From NCBI RefSeq assembly GCF_030445035.2, contig NC_080698.1, positions 26,505,294 through 26,569,293 of the forward strand: 64,000 bases of DNA, given 5' to 3'. The notes under the pieces are model-generated. The model had not been told where the DNA came from and ran no database searches. It was given only the letters and a program-made list of their open reading frames with translations. The stretch comes from Dasypus novemcinctus. Taxonomy: Eukaryota > Chordata > Mammalia > Cingulata > Dasypodidae. Below are positions 1 through 12,421 of this stretch, in pieces; position 1 is the stretch's first letter; each line of letters begins with the position of its first letter. Position numbers and translations under genes: made by a program.

Positions 1-930
1 CAAGTCAGCTGTGGCTGAGGTGAGGTAGCACTAACATGGCCACTGGGAGATTTAGGATGAAATGGGCAATCTTACCCGCATGCGTCTACTAAAATATTCT
101 CCCTTGAAGTTTAAACTCTTACTCTCAGTTATCTTCTGAACACCACCATCTAGATATCATAAAACCACAACAAATTCAGTATTTCCTCTTGGGCCTGCTC
201 CTTCTCATTTGTACTATCTTGATGAACATTGACATTCATCTACCTATTCTACCCCAAACTAGAAGCACGAGTATCTGTGCTTCTTCATCCCCTTCCTCCA
301 ACTCCCATGTCAACAAATTCTGTCTAGTGTGTCTCAAAATAGTCGGGTCATCCTAATTTCCAGTCTTGGATCTTGCCCACCTCATTTTATACTGGACTTT
401 AACAACAGCCTCCCAATGTGTCTCTCTACCACCACCTCCTCTGCTGTCCATCTCCCAGTCAGTGGAGTGACCTCCCTAAACCTGAATCTCATCCTAGCAC
501 TTCTCTGCCTAAAACACTACCTGTTCCTGCTTATTTTAGTGGCTGGTACAAATTCCTGTACTGCTATCTTTCATTCCCTGTCTTGCCTAAGATTATTTTT
601 TTCCATTTTTTTCTCCTTTCCTCGCCCTTCCTTATTCCTCGTGCTTCAGCCACACCAAGAAAAATTGCTCCTCCTTGAAATATACTTGCGTCTCCTCCTG
701 ATAACTCCTTTCTCATTCTCATGTCCCTCTGTGACACTGTCCTTGACACTCCAAAAAGACTTGATTCTTTCTCTAGGCTCTCACAGTCCTCCTTTAGAAC
801 ACTCACATTTGGAGAGGTGAAAGGACTGCTTTTCTGTCTTCCCCACAACAACTTCCTCAGGCAGCAATGATGTCTGGACACAGTACAGGCAATCCAGCAA
901 GTGGATGAAAGTTTGGGTTTTTAATCTCCG

Positions 931-944
931 CCCCCCCCCCCACC
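931..944. repeat. C-rich homopolymer
   Basis: A run of C broken once, followed by cacccgccc. Confidence 0.85.
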
Positions 945-1069
945 CGCCCAGATGACTCCCTCATCTATTTTGCTCATTATTTTTGCTTGTTGTTTGCACT
1001 CGTTGTATGCTTGTTATTTTTTCTTTTACTCGTTGTCTGCTCTCTAAAATGGTAGGTAGTGTAAATCCA

Positions 1070-1195
1070 ATGTTGTGGAGAAATTGAGACCCAGAGAGAT
1101 TCGGTGATTATCCTGGGTCACCCAGCTTGTAAGCAGCTGAACAGAATTTGAACTGAAACCTCACTCTAAGGCTCGAATTCTTTCCGCTGTGTGAA
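1070..1195. repeat. MIR fragment
   Basis: 'ggagaaattgagacccagagag', 'gggtcacccagcttgtaagcagc' and 'atttgaactgaaacc' are MIR core order. Confidence 0.7.
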
Positions 1196-1779
1196 ATCCT
1201 GCCTCATGTTCAATATATACTACCTCCTTGAAACATTCATTGTTTTAGTCACTTTCTCCTGGGTTTGGATAATTTAAGATTTGCAGCCAACCCAACAGCT
1301 GCTGAAATGTGACTCAGAGAGCTTCAGGGCTTCTCTCAAGTTGGAGACCTCAGAGGAATTTATGGAGGGGGAACAAATGCAGCTTATCTCCTAAGAAAAA
1401 GGTAATTGAGACTAGGTGAAGCTGGAATCAGGCTGGTCTGAAGGCAACTTTCTCAAGTCAGGGCCCAGAGAGGCCAAGGTTGACAGGAAATTCCAAATGA
1501 AAAACTGAAGTGCTCATCTGCACACCAAGAGGGCTGCCAAGAAATTAATTCATTAAGAAAGAGGCTTCAGCACAGTGAAAAGCACATGATTTTTGATCTG
1601 GGCAGAAAGCCAAGCCCACAGCCAGAAGTCTGGGAACCTTCTTCAAGGAGAGAGCAGCAGCCTCCATTTCACAGCCTTGGGGTTCCAGCTGGGAGCTCCC
1701 TTTGACAACCAACCCTGCTAGGGAACATCACTTTCAGGGTAACAACGGCTATTTAGTCCGCATGAGAAATAAATAGTCT

Positions 1780-1804
1780 GTATGTGTGTGTGTGTGTGTG
1801 TGTG
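1780..1804. repeat. (TG)n microsatellite
   Basis: Alternating TG with one ta interruption. Confidence 0.97.
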
Positions 1805-2554
1805 GTGGGGCTGGGGGAGCAATCTATGGAAATGGGCAAAGCTCAATAATGCCCAATGTTAAAATATAAAAATGCCAAGTTTTTGAAAAACAAAATTTGA
1901 AGTCATCTTAAGGTAAAGAAAAGTTGAGAAGGGAAAATACGCTCATTGCTTTTGCAAGAACAAAGGACACTCACTATTTTCTGTTCATAAAAAAAAGAGC
2001 CAGGAACTCATGCTGTCTTTAAATTAGGATAATCATTTCAAGGCTTTCTCTGTGATTGCCAAGTTGGTGCTGAAGGAGACTGGTAATTTTGTCTGGGAGG
2101 GAAAAGATACAGAGAACTTGAGGTTAAGCAAGCAATTAATCCAATATTGACAGTGGGGTTTGCTGATGACTGACAGCTCTCATTTGATCCGGTTCCCGGC
2201 AGCCTCACATTTCCACCTCACTTCTGTTAGCCATTTGGGACTTATGACGAGAAGTCAGAGAGGTACAAGGAATAATCCTTTGTCAATGGGTAAGAGGATC
2301 TGGATTTAAATAGATCTAGAATTTCTACAAAGAAAGGAATCTCAGGGTGTACAGGTTGGAGGAAGAAGAGTGGAAAATTGGAAGAGGAAAGCTAGGAAAA
2401 GTGTTTGAAAGCTGCATTTGCATAATCAGCACACAACTTTTAATTTCATTGTAAGCATTTCTACACGAAAGAGCTGATAGAAAATGGTCAGCTTTGCTCC
2501 TTACTGGCCGCGTGTCACTTAACCTCTCTAAACCTCAGATATCTAGCAACTCTT

Positions 2555-2645
2555 ATTGAAGGCCTACTGTGTGCCAGGCATTGTCCTACACATTGAAGAG
2601 CCAGCACCTGCCCTCAGGGAGTTGACAGTCAAGTGGGGAAGACAA
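2555..2645. repeat. Ancient L2/MIR-type fragment
   Basis: 'ggcctactgtgtgccaggcattgtcctaca' and 'ccctcagggagttgacagtc' are typical of L2-family 3' sequence. Confidence 0.6.
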
Positions 2646-2795
2646 ACAAAAAACCCCCACAAATATACATGCTAATTCCAGGAAGCAGTATTTTGGATAA
2701 AGGGACAAAGAGTGATGGGGAAGGAAAAGGAGAAGGTGGTTTTGGAAAGAAGTGTTCACCGAGAAGAAAGTCTCTGAGCAGAAAGCTGAGTAGCT

Positions 2796-2995
2796 CAGGG
2801 TTTCCCAACCTTGGCGTGATTAACATTTTGGCCTGGATAGTTCTTCACGGTGGTGCTCTCCTGTGCACTTTAGGAGATTGAGCAGCCTTCCTGGCCCCTA
2901 CCCACTGGATGCCAGTACCACCACCTCCTCCCCCAGTTGTGCAAATCAAAAATATTTCCAGACATTGCCAAATGTCCTGGGGGTGCGGGGAGCCC
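2796..2995. mobile_element. MER20 DNA transposon
   Basis: Starts cagggtttcccaacc (hAT terminus), with 'taacattttggcctggatag', 'cctacccactggatgccagtacc' and 'tccagacattgccaaatgtcc'. A close match to MER20. Confidence 0.88.
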
Positions 2996-3119
2996 TTGTG
3001 GTGTAGCACCACGGGAGGAGAGCAGGGAGAGGGGGCTGTAGTTACTAAGGGAGGAGTCTCCCCCCTAGAGGGATGGGCAAGCTCAAACGCAGGTGAGGAA
3101 ATAGGTTGGGTGGTTCGGA

Positions 3120-3299
3120 AAACAGAAAAAAGTCTGGAGTGATATGGCTACTGAAGGAAGAGAAGAGGAGAGGGGTCAAAGATAAAGTCAGAGAAGCAGT
3201 GAGAGACCCCATCGTGCAGGGCCCTTTAGACAGTGGTAAGAGGCTTGGGATTTATTGAGTGGCAAGATATTGGAAGATTTGGGCAGGGAAGGGATTTGA
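3120..3299. repeat. L2 LINE fragment, left of SINE insertion
   Basis: 'cgtgcagggccctttagacagtggtaagaggcttgggattt' is L2-type sequence that resumes after the SINE at 3740. Confidence 0.6.
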
Positions 3300-3307
3300 C
3301 CCAATTT

Positions 3308-3731
3308 TTTTCTTTTCTTTTTTTATTTATTTCTCTCCCCTCCCCGCACCCCCACCCCCGGTGTCTGCTCTGAGTCCATTCACTGTGTGTTCTTCTGCAT
3401 CCATTTGTATTCTAGTCAGTGGCACCGGGAATCTGTGTCTCTTTTTGCTGCGTCATCTTGCTGTGTCAGCTCTCCGTGTGTGTGGCGCCACTCCTGCACG
3501 GGATGCGCTTTTTTTGCACAGGACGGCTCTCCATGCGGGGCACAGTCCTTGTGTGTGGGACTCCCCTACGCAGGGGACACCCCTGCGTGGCACAGCACTC
3601 CTGCACTCCATGCGCATGGCAGCACTGCACGTGGGCTAGCTTACCACACGGGTTAGGAGGCCCTGGGTTTGAACCCTGGACCTCCCATATGGTAGGCAGA
3701 CGCTCTATCAGTTGAGCCAAATCTGCTTCCC
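3308..3731 (-). mobile_element. DAS SINE, full-length, in L2
   Basis: Reverse-oriented full copy: tail complement 'ttttttatttatttctctcccc', long body, and head complement 'aaccctggacctcccatatggtaggcagacgctctatcagttgagcc'. A short duplication cccaattt is seen at 3300-3307 and 3732-3739. Open frames over this copy are repeat sequence, not genes. Confidence 0.9.
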
Positions 3732-3739
3732 CCCAATTT

Positions 3740-3960
3740 ATATCTTGAAAAGATCACTCTGGCTACTGTGGGGAGACTTGACCACAGGGGCTAGAACGAA
3801 AGCAGTGAGACCAGCTACAGAGTTGTGCACAGGCAGCTAAGCCACAGGTGTGGACTGCAGGGATGACTAGACGGATGTGGAGGCATTGTCAGATTTGAAT
3901 TCGATTTCAGTGGAAGAACAGACAGAATGTGATGAGGCATTGGATGGGAGAAGAAAGGGG
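3740..3960. repeat. L2 LINE fragment, right of SINE insertion
   Basis: 'gatcactctggctactgtggggag' and 'gcagtgagaccagctacagag' continue the L2 interrupted by the SINE. Confidence 0.6.
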
Positions 3961-4912
3961 AACAAGCCAAGAAGGGCTGAGTTTAGGGTGTGAACAACGG
4001 GGTTGGGCTGCTGGAATTCAGCAGGGATGGGCAAGACAGGACAAAGCGGGTTTGGGCAGAGGAATCATTCATGCTGTGCTGGAGATGTTGAATTTGAAAT
4101 GCTTCTCCAGAACATTCGAGGAGGGGAGCCGTTTGCACAATCCTTGGCACATGGCAAGGACTCATCAGTGGGGGCAGGAAGAGGAAGAGAAACTGATACC
4201 CCTGTACAAACACTGCCAAAAAAGCATTTCACTCTACAAAGGTCTGTGAAGTGTTCGTTTAATTTATACATGTCTCTCACATGTTTCAATTAAAACAAAT
4301 TTGGGAAGAAAATTTTATCTGTGCCATTCACTCATAGCTCTTTTCCCCAGTTATTTTTAGGCTAAAATAAGATAGGAGCTAGAAGGAGTGATTTGAATAT
4401 CTGGGATCCATGGGAAGCATGGTTAATCTTCATGGCTCTTCCTGTCTTTATTTATTAGGAAGTAAATCAGTGGCAGAGTTAATTGGAACTGATCTTCATA
4501 TTTTTTTCTACAATTTCTTACATTCCAAAAAAGTTGCAGTCCAGAGAGGATTACAGACATTGAGCTGCTGACTACAGAGAAAAGTGATTTTCAAGGAGTT
4601 TAAGGGTGACATTTATATTTAGAACAAGCTGGGCTCCCTGTTGTTGAAAAGAGGAATTGCTATTGGTCATTAATTAAATAAACCCCTGCTGGTTCTCCCC
4701 ATGCAGCACGCGGCATCCGTGTATCCATGTGAAAACCACCTCCATCCCAATCGGTGCCTGCCATTTGGAGCATCTGCCCTTCCAATTTCAGGTTTTCGCT
4801 TCTTACTTGAAATCATTTTCTCTGCCCTTGCAGTCTTAATACATATGGCATATCTCTTCTAAATATTGGAACATGGACCTCTCAGTGAACCTTAGTTTTA
4901 GAGTCTCTGCAG

Positions 4913-5107
4913 CAGTGGTTGTCATTCTTTTTCTGTAAAGGGCCAGATAGTTAATATTTTAGACTTTGCGGGCCATATGATCTCCATCATAGTTATACAA
5001 CTCTGCATTTCTGGTGCAAATGCAGCCATAGATAATACATAAATAAGTGTGGCTCAGTTCCAATAAAACTTAATTTATAAAAACTGGCCATGGTTTACCA
5101 ACCCCTG
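4913..5107 (+). mobile_element. Ancient hAT-type MER element
   Basis: 'ctttttctgtaaagggccagatag', 'gactttgcgggccatatg' and 'ttccaataaaacttaatttataaaaac', ending 'accaacccctgc'. Same family as 27521-27733. Confidence 0.8.
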
Positions 5108-5299
5108 CTCCGGAGGATTAATTAATCTCTTTCGTCTCTGTAGAGTGACTTTCATGTATGCAACAAAGCCCATGTTAAGACAATCATTTAGTGTATAGTC
5201 TCCTAATCTGGTGGAAATCTATCATCACATATAGACAAAACTGTAATACCTTTTCCTTTCAGCATTTGTAATTCCAATGGAATAAAGATTTGGCACCAG

Positions 5300-5690
5300 A
5301 ATCAACTATATCTATGTAACACCCAAGACTTGAAGCTTAACAACAGTCATTTATGTTTCTCCCAAGTCTGTGTATTACCAGGAAGGTTCTGCTGACCTGA
5401 GCCTGGTTTGCTGATCTTGGCTGGACCCGCTCATGTGCCTGGCAATCAGCAGGCAGATTGGCTGCGAGCGTGCTTGTCTCAGATGGCCATGACTGTGCTG
5501 ACTTGGTTCTGGTCCACATGCACTCTCATCCCCCAGGGTCGAGACTGGGTTCTCATGGAGTAGCTGGGGTACAACTATAAGCAAGATCACTGGGCAAAAA
5601 AACAAACTTAGGTTTAGGTTGGAACTGTCACTCCATTACTTCTGCCACACTGTACTGGCTAAATCAAGTCACGAGGCTGGCCCAGAGTCA
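5300..5690. repeat. Ancient LTR/L1-type repeat, family not assigned
   Basis: 'tcatttatgtttctcccaagtctgtg' to 'aaatcaagtcacgaggctggcccag' has the pattern of a widespread mammalian repeat. The family name is uncertain. Confidence 0.4.
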
Positions 5691-6079
5691 AAGTGAAAAG
5701 GAACCACAAACTTACAGGATAAAAGGAATGAATACAGGGGAGCTATTAATTGGGATCACCAGTGGAATCAAACACTGCAGCTGCACCAATATCAACTCCT
5801 TACTGGCTCAGTTTCTCAGGATTGGAAAACTTCACAGTGTCATCCAGGTGGAGGAAAAGTGGGGGGAAGGGTTTAGAGGGGTATGGGAGTAAGGGGAGAA
5901 ATTGATTGAGTCAAATTATTTGGAAACATGTGCTCCAATATATCAAATTATAAAAAGTATCTGAAAAGCTGGCATTGCTTATTTTGTTCTATTTAACTGT
6001 GCTTAAGAGTTTCTAGGGTGAGAGCCACAGGATATACATTTCCCCCAAAAGTTAGGACTTAACATAGACAAGAAGTCTT

Positions 6080-6494
6080 TTTTTTTTTAAGATTCATTTT
6101 ATTTATTTCTCTCCCCTTCCCCACTGTTGTCTGCTCTCTGTGTCCATTCATTGAGTGTTCTTCTGCATCCGCTTATATTATCAGGCGGAACTGGGAAACT
6201 GCGTCTCTTTTTTTGTGTGTGTGTCATCTTGCTGCATCAGCTCTCTGTGTGTGCAGTGCCACTCCTACGCAGGCTGTGTTTTTTTTTCATGCAGGATGGT
6301 TCTCCTTGCAGGCACACTCCTTGCATGTGGGGCTCCCCTACACGGGGCACCTCTGCGTGGCACAGCATTCCTTGCGCACAACAGCACTGCACGTGGGCCA
6401 GCTCACCACATGGGTCAGGAGGCCCTGGGTGTAGAAGCCTGGACCCTCCATATGGTAGGTGGACACTCTATCAGTTGAGCCATATCTGCTTCCC
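6080..6494 (-). mobile_element. DAS SINE, full-length, perfect target-site duplication
   Basis: Reverse-oriented full copy with T-rich tail complement at 6080 and head complement ending 'tatcagttgagccatatctgcttccc'. A perfect 15-bp duplication tagacaagaagtctt flanks it at 6065-6079 and 6495-6509. Confidence 0.95.
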
Positions 6495-6629
6495 TAGACA
6501 AGAAGTCTTAAGAAATAAAATGGGGGTAAGGGGAGAGAAATAAACAAAAAATTAATCTTAACAGAAAAAAAGATGTAAAATGACCCCAAATACTATAGTT
6601 GGATGGGCAAAATATTTTTGACAATAATT

Positions 6630-7020
6630 TATTGTATTAGTCGGGGTTCTCTAGGGAAACAGAATCAACACAAGATATTTGTCAATAGTAAGAGATTTAT
6701 CAGAGTCTCTCACGTGACCGTGGAGATGCACAAGTCCAGGTTCCGCAGGCAGGCTGCAACCAGGGTCTTCAGTGAAAGTCCAATGAAAGGCCTTGATGAG
6801 TTCTGGGAGACGTTGGCTGTCCAAAGAAGAGCTAGGAAATTCTACTCAATGCTGAAATCACTTCCCTTTTTAAGGCATTCAACTGATTGGATAAAGCATC
6901 ACTCATTGCTGATGGCAGTCTCTCTGACTGATGCAAATATAATCAGCTATCTATGATTTATGACTGCAGTAAAGTCAGTGGTGACTAAAGTCCATAAATG
7001 CCCTTGTATTACAGTTAGCC
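6630..7020. repeat. Interspersed repeat, probably L1- or LTR-derived
   Basis: Starts 'tattgtattagtcggggttctctagggaaacagaatcaac' and ends 'cccttgtattacagtta'. A well-known mammalian repeat beginning; the xenarthran variant is not named with confidence. Confidence 0.55.
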
Positions 7021-7239
7021 CAGTGCTTGCTTGACCATTAACCTAGCTATCACATTTATCCTAGAGGAAAAAAAACACATGAAGCACTGTGCTCCCCACA
7101 TTCGCCCACACAGGCCCTTGGGTACATGATGCTTATTGTTTGGCCACCAAAGGGGTTTGGACAAAAATCTCCCACCAGAAAAGCACATCAAAGATATTTC
7201 AGTTCTTTTGTAGCAAGCTCCATGGAAACTGTACTCATT

Positions 7240-7690
7240 AGGACCCTTTGGATGCAAGTAACAGAAACTAAGTTGAGCTAGCATTAAACAAAAAAATTAT
7301 AAGGATACAGTTGTCTCTCAGAACCCATCAGCATGGATGCAGATAAGCTTTAAAAAGGGCAGGAAATCTGCCAGAAATTATGCTGTGACTCTTTCTCTCA
7401 TCTCTGCCTATCTTAATTTCACTCTCTACAGACAAGTGTTTTCTATTATACTGCCCATGTGGTGGGAAATGGCTGTCCTGTTGTTTCTGTATTTTATTTT
7501 TCTCAGCTTAAAATGAACCAGAATATTTAACTACTAATTCCCTATACCTTAGAGAGTCAATTTTATTGACGCAGCTTGGGTCAGATGGCCACTCATGGTC
7601 CAATCATCTATCACCATTGGCACAGAATATAAATATGGCTCCCAGGGAACTTTCTTTGTAAGTGAACGGAGGCAATTAAGGGGCTATTGG
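7240..7690. repeat. Possible old LTR/L1-derived sequence
   Basis: 'ggatgcaagtaacagaaactaagttgagctagcattaaac' resembles a recurrent old repeat. The remainder is too diverged to place. Confidence 0.35.
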
Positions 7691-8113
7691 GAGTTACACA
7701 GGCATTCCCCAAAATGCCTGATAAAAGTTCTCCCCAATTTTAGGAGTGGGTTAAAATAAGGAGGAAAAGAGGTCAGTCTTGTAATATCATAAGGTATACC
7801 AAATTCTCTTGATTCTGTGCAATCTTTCAATTCTGTGTGGTTTCCTACTTATCATGCACAGACGGCCATTTCTGATCTAACACACTGAGAAAAGTCTACT
7901 AAGAGCTGACTAGTGTCTTAGTTTGGGGGCTCCTAGGAGCAGACCCTGAGTCAATGATTTGAATGCAAATAACTTACTTGGGATTTGACCCCACAACAGG
8001 AGTGAAGATGTGAGACAGAGAACAGAAGGAGCCAATGAATGGTAAGTTAAGCCAAGTACCACAGTGGGCAACTGGGGCCTAATCCTGCTAGGGAATTCTG
8101 AGAAACAGTTAGA

Positions 8114-8314
8114 GCAGGGATTCTTCACAAGGGATCCATAAGCTTGAACTGAAATTGAAAAAAACTTTATTCTTATGGGGACGTGTTGGTGCAGGTGTGA
8201 TATATTTATTAAATAATACACAGTATAGTGTGGACTTAGTAAGGGGTCTGTGGTTTTCATGTGACTGGCAAAGGGGTATTGGAACAAAAAAAGTTAAGAA
8301 CACCTGGTGTAGAT
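8114..8314. mobile_element. Ancient hAT/Charlie-type DNA transposon
   Basis: Imperfect inverted ends (cagggattctt at left, aagaacacctg at right), with 'ggatccataagcttgaactgaaattg' and 'ggggtctgtggttttcatgtgac' inside. Confidence 0.6.
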
Positions 8315-8689
8315 CATATCCCCCCTAGAGGGTACCAAGGCTTGCCAGTCATTGGTGAAGGCTGTGGGGGTGGGGGGTCTTTAATTCCTGGGCATGGCTA
8401 GTCTGCTGCTTACATGGGAAGAACAGAGTCTGCTGGACACAAGTTCACAGGCATTGAAATTCAGGTTCTGGCAGTTGGAGGTAAGCTGGTGGGCACTGAA
8501 ACTTGCCTGCAGTAATCATCAAAGGCAGTGGGAGTGATGAAATAGGAAGGGGCCATATAAGCAGATGAGCTGATCTACTTTCTAAAAGACTCCCTTTTGG
8601 AGGGGGGCAAGCACAGAAGCAATCAGACCCATTAGAAAGCAGTTTTAGGAGCCCAGGCACGAGACGCTGATACCTTGAAAGGTCATTAG

Positions 8690-9390
8690 TTGTGGAGATA
8701 GGGAAAGTGGTTGGATGCTGGAAAGAGGTCTAAGGAAGAGTCTACAGGTGCAGGTTTGTGAGGAAGAAGTGACAAGGATGACTCCAAGGTGGGTTTGTTT
8801 TTGTTTGTTCTTTGTTTTGCCTTGAATGGGAAAAATTTTGTTAAGAAGGGGAAGACACTCCAGGCCAACGAAACAGCTGGGGCCATGACTTGGGGGAGTG
8901 CCAGACAAGCTGTCTTGTGGAGCAGGAAGACGGGGTCTCTTGGCAATGGACCTGCTGGGAAGTGAGGTTAGGGTCTGATTGGGAGGAGCACATTGCCTTT
9001 TCTTTTGGCAATGAGTGGCCAGCAGCGGCTCTTACAAGGAAGAGTGCCATGATTGGATCTGTGTTTTATAAGGTTATTTTGGCAAATCATGGATATTGGA
9101 TCATCTGAGGAAAGAGTGTAACAGTTATAAAGCCAGTATAATCCTTAGAGTGAGATGATAATGACTTAGGGGAAATGCATTGACAAAGGAGTGAGGAGGA
9201 AAGGGTGGAGAAGCATTTCGGGATTGCAGAGGTAGAGTCAATGGAGCCCGTGACTAATTGGATGAAGGGGTAGAGGGAAAGAAATGAGTCAAAGAAGGCG
9301 CTGAGGTTTACCTCTGGACTGATAGAGAGGAAGCTCTTTCCTGAGCCAAGGGGCACAGGCAGAGAAGAAATTTGAAAAGTGATCATTTTC
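8690..9390. repeat. L2 LINE-derived region
   Basis: 'gggaagacactccaggccaa', 'ggatctgtgttttataaggttattttggc', 'gaagcatttcgggattgcagaggtagagtcaatgg' and 'aggcgctgaggtttacctctgg' are L2-type. Diverged and non-coding. Confidence 0.6.
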
Positions 9391-9719
9391 ACTTAGGCAG
9401 GGTTGCCAGATTTCAGATAAATGACGAGTAATTTTCAGTATAAGTATGCCCTATTCAATATTTGGGACATAATTACTCTAAAAAATTATTTATAGTTCAT
9501 TCAAAATTCAAATTTAACTGGGATTTCTGCATTTTTATTTGCTAAATCCAAAACTCCACTCTTTGGGCATACTGAGTATGAAGTCTCTATGGGACACAGC
9601 AAGCATATGGAGATGTAGGCCACCTAGTTAAGGGAAGAGGTCACTGCTAGAATACACACCTGAGAAACGCATACGGAGGATGATTTCCACCACTCAGTTC
9701 TCACACGTGGTTATACTTT

Positions 9720-10325
9720 GTGAGGCAGGATAGAATAGGGACCTAAGGAAGAAGGGGCAGAAAACCTAATAAGCTACACAAATACCGGCTAGTGAGAGAA
9801 ACTGAGGCAACGGCCTGCTGGCTAGCATTAACCTGCTGAATCACATGGCAAGTTAGGAAGGGGCAACTCACAGCACACACCCAACAACTGCTTTATCAGA
9901 AGGCAGCCAGCAACATCATTCCATGGTGGGAAAGAGGGAAGGGGCAGGAGGGCACCAGCACCCACTTTCAGGTGACCTCATATCCTGCGGATGGTGACAG
10001 AGGCTGATCACCACTGGTCAACACGTGCTGCAGCCAGGAGCCCATCACCACTAGACAGCAACCCCTAACCCAGTAAGAGAACTGAATCACCCGATAAAGG
10101 TTCCCTGCTTTGTCTCAAATATGCCAGTCATTGCAGACCCTGGAGCCCTGTACACCAGAAAACAGGGGCCCCGTGGCAGAACTTGCATTTCTCTCCCTTG
10201 AGAAAGCCTGCCTTATCTCTGAAGGTGTACTTCTGTTCTCTTGCTTTACCCACCAATAAATTCTCTGCTTGCTTAATTTGTGGCCCATCCTGAATTCTTT
10301 GTGACAAAGCCAAGAACCTAGACAC
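9720..10325 (+). mobile_element. Probable solitary endogenous-retrovirus LTR (old)
   Basis: The right part looks like an ERV R-U5: 'ctgttctcttgctttacccaccaataaattctctgcttgctta', with AATAAA at 10256-10261, and 'tttgtgacaaagccaagaacct'. No gag, pol or env sequence lies beside it, so it would be a solo LTR. The left edge is a guess. Confidence 0.45.
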
Positions 10326-10331
10326 TTACTC

Positions 10332-10479
10332 CAATAGCATTTGGAATCACCCAGGGAGTTTTTAAAAATACCAATGCCCAGAGATTCTGATCTAACTGGT
10401 CTATTGTACAGTCTGGACACTGGGGAGTTTAAAAACTCCCCCAGGTGATTCTAATATATACAAAGTTTAGGAACCAATG
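10332..10479. mobile_element. MER5A-like DNA transposon
   Basis: 'ttggaatcacccagggagtttttaaaaatacc', 'gcccagagattctgatcta' and 'ccccaggtgattctaatatat' are MER5A order. Ends incomplete. Confidence 0.75.
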
Positions 10480-11024
10480 ATCTAAGCCAGGGACATACAT
10501 GGAATCATCAAAACGGAAAAGAATGCCCAGATGGCACCCTGGGGAACCATCAGGGTTCAAAAGGCAGATAGGGACAAGGAGACTACAAAGGGGGATAAAA
10601 AGACTTGTCGGCGGGGTCAGAAGGCAATAGCAAAGCCAACAGGAGATAGTCAAGGAGGGAATGGTCAACTACATCTAGTGCAAAGAGAGGAAAGAAAAGC
10701 AACGTTGTATTTGTCAAGAAGGATGGGAGGCCTTTGCAGACTCAGAGTCAGGAGCCAGTGTAGATGCCCAACTGCAGGGCCCGAGCAGTGCATGAGAGGC
10801 GACTAAGGAAAACTCACTGCCTGTCTTGTTGGTAGCCATAGGTAAATCCTTTAACTTCTGCCTCTCCAAAATGCCACCCTCCCTACTGGGCTCCCTAGGT
10901 GACCAAAACCAGATTGGGGGGAAGAAAGAAAAGGTGCGAGAAAATTTCTTGTAGCTTGGGAGTCTGGAAAAAAAATTCAACATTGACTTTGAAATAGTCC
11001 CAGTACCATCACTTCCCAGTACTG

Positions 11025-11170
11025 TGATAGGGAGATCATAAGTAGCCTCTGTGACCCTCAGTTACCTCATCTGTAAATTGGAGCTAATTGTGCTGATATC
11101 AATAGATGTTGTGAAGATTAGATGGGAAAGGGAGACCCCAAGACTGTGCCTGGCACAGAGTAGGTGTTTT
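11025..11170. repeat. MIR fragment
   Basis: 'ctgtgaccctcagttacctcatctgtaaattgg' and 'tgcctggcacagagtaggtg' are the MIR right part. Confidence 0.8.
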
Positions 11171-12200
11171 GTTTCTCTCTCTCTTTTTTGGAGGTGGTGT
11201 GTTAATCCTTTTCATCTTTTCCCCAGATTACAAAGGGCTTTGTAAACACAAGATGGTAATAACAAGAGCAATGCTGATGGTTACAAAGGAAGAAGGATGC
11301 AAACTCCAAAGGCGCTAAAAGACACCGTCTGCACGGAAAACTGATTTCCCCGATGCTGGCTGCGCTTTACCTGAGAGATTTGAACTGTAGCCTAATCATG
11401 CTTTCCTCTTTGCAGAAGAGGGAGAATGAGAGAGAGAATATGAATGAAAGAATATACCATTTCTTTTATTTACTTACTGATATATCTGAGGTAAGCACTT
11501 GAAGTCTTCCATCGCTACTAAGGGACTTTAATTTCTATTAGCAGGTGTTTTTCTCCTCATCTCACCATTAAAGGAGAACCTGGAAACAGTCATTACAAAC
11601 AAGGTTTGGGTTTTCCACGGGCCGCTCTAGCTCGCCATATCCTGCTTCCTCCTGGTGCTCGGCATAGACAGCTGAGCAGGCAGGCAGGGTCAAAGCCACC
11701 AGGAATAGCTAAAAAAGGGCCTGATTGCCTAATTACAATGGTTGGAACTCAAAGTGGACTTTTTATATCTCCAAAGACCTTACAGAAATTAACTAATTAA
11801 TCCTCATACCACCTTGTGGAGCTTGTATTACTACTTAACTCAAGGTGAAACCGCAATGGTTGGCTGAGATTTAAATCAAGGCCATTTAATAGAAGTAACT
11901 CAACTGAGTATGTAACTCAACTTGGGATGGCTGTAGATGTCACAAGCTCTCCTCCAAGAATCTTGTGTTTTACAACTAAGAAATTTAACAGATTGCTTCA
12001 GCAGATATCAGATAAAAGTAAAAGGAAATTGTTTGCTGAGATATCGTTGTTTCGAAGAAAGATTTTTTTAATCAGCATTTTTTTCCCCAGGCAGGCAGCC
12101 TTTCTAAAAGTACATCTTCTGCAAAATTAAGATGTCCATATTCTTCGTTATTATTTCCCTAACTGGAAGATCCCAGTAATCTCTATCATTTGGCTTAGAG

Positions 12201-12421
12201 CAGGGTTTCTCAAACGCTGCACTGTTGACATTTTGGGCCAGATAATTGTTTTTTTGTAGAGAATTGTCCTGTGCTTTGCAGGATATTTAGCTACATCCCT
12301 GGTCTCTACCCCTAGATGCCAGTAGCAAAACCACGCCCCACCCCAGGTGTGATCATTAAAATGTCTCCAGACATTGCTAAATGTCCCCTGCAGAGCAAAA
12401 CTGTCCCAGATGAGAACCACT
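12201..12421. mobile_element. MER20 DNA transposon, nearly complete
   Basis: Runs from cagggtttctcaaacgctgc to gatgagaaccacta, with 'gttgacattttgggccagata', 'cccctagatgccagtagca' and 'tccagacattgctaaatgtcc'. Both hAT-type ends are present. Confidence 0.92.

Noticed and set aside
329-881. 163-codon and 105-codon open frames near the window start
   Set aside because: No protein similarity I recognise, low-complexity Leu/Ser/Phe content, and no splice or promoter context.
3259-3720. Overlapping open frames of 84-126 codons
   Set aside because: They are the body of the reverse DAS SINE. The same peptide style recurs at 6127-6543, 13553-13841 and 46921-47295 in other copies.
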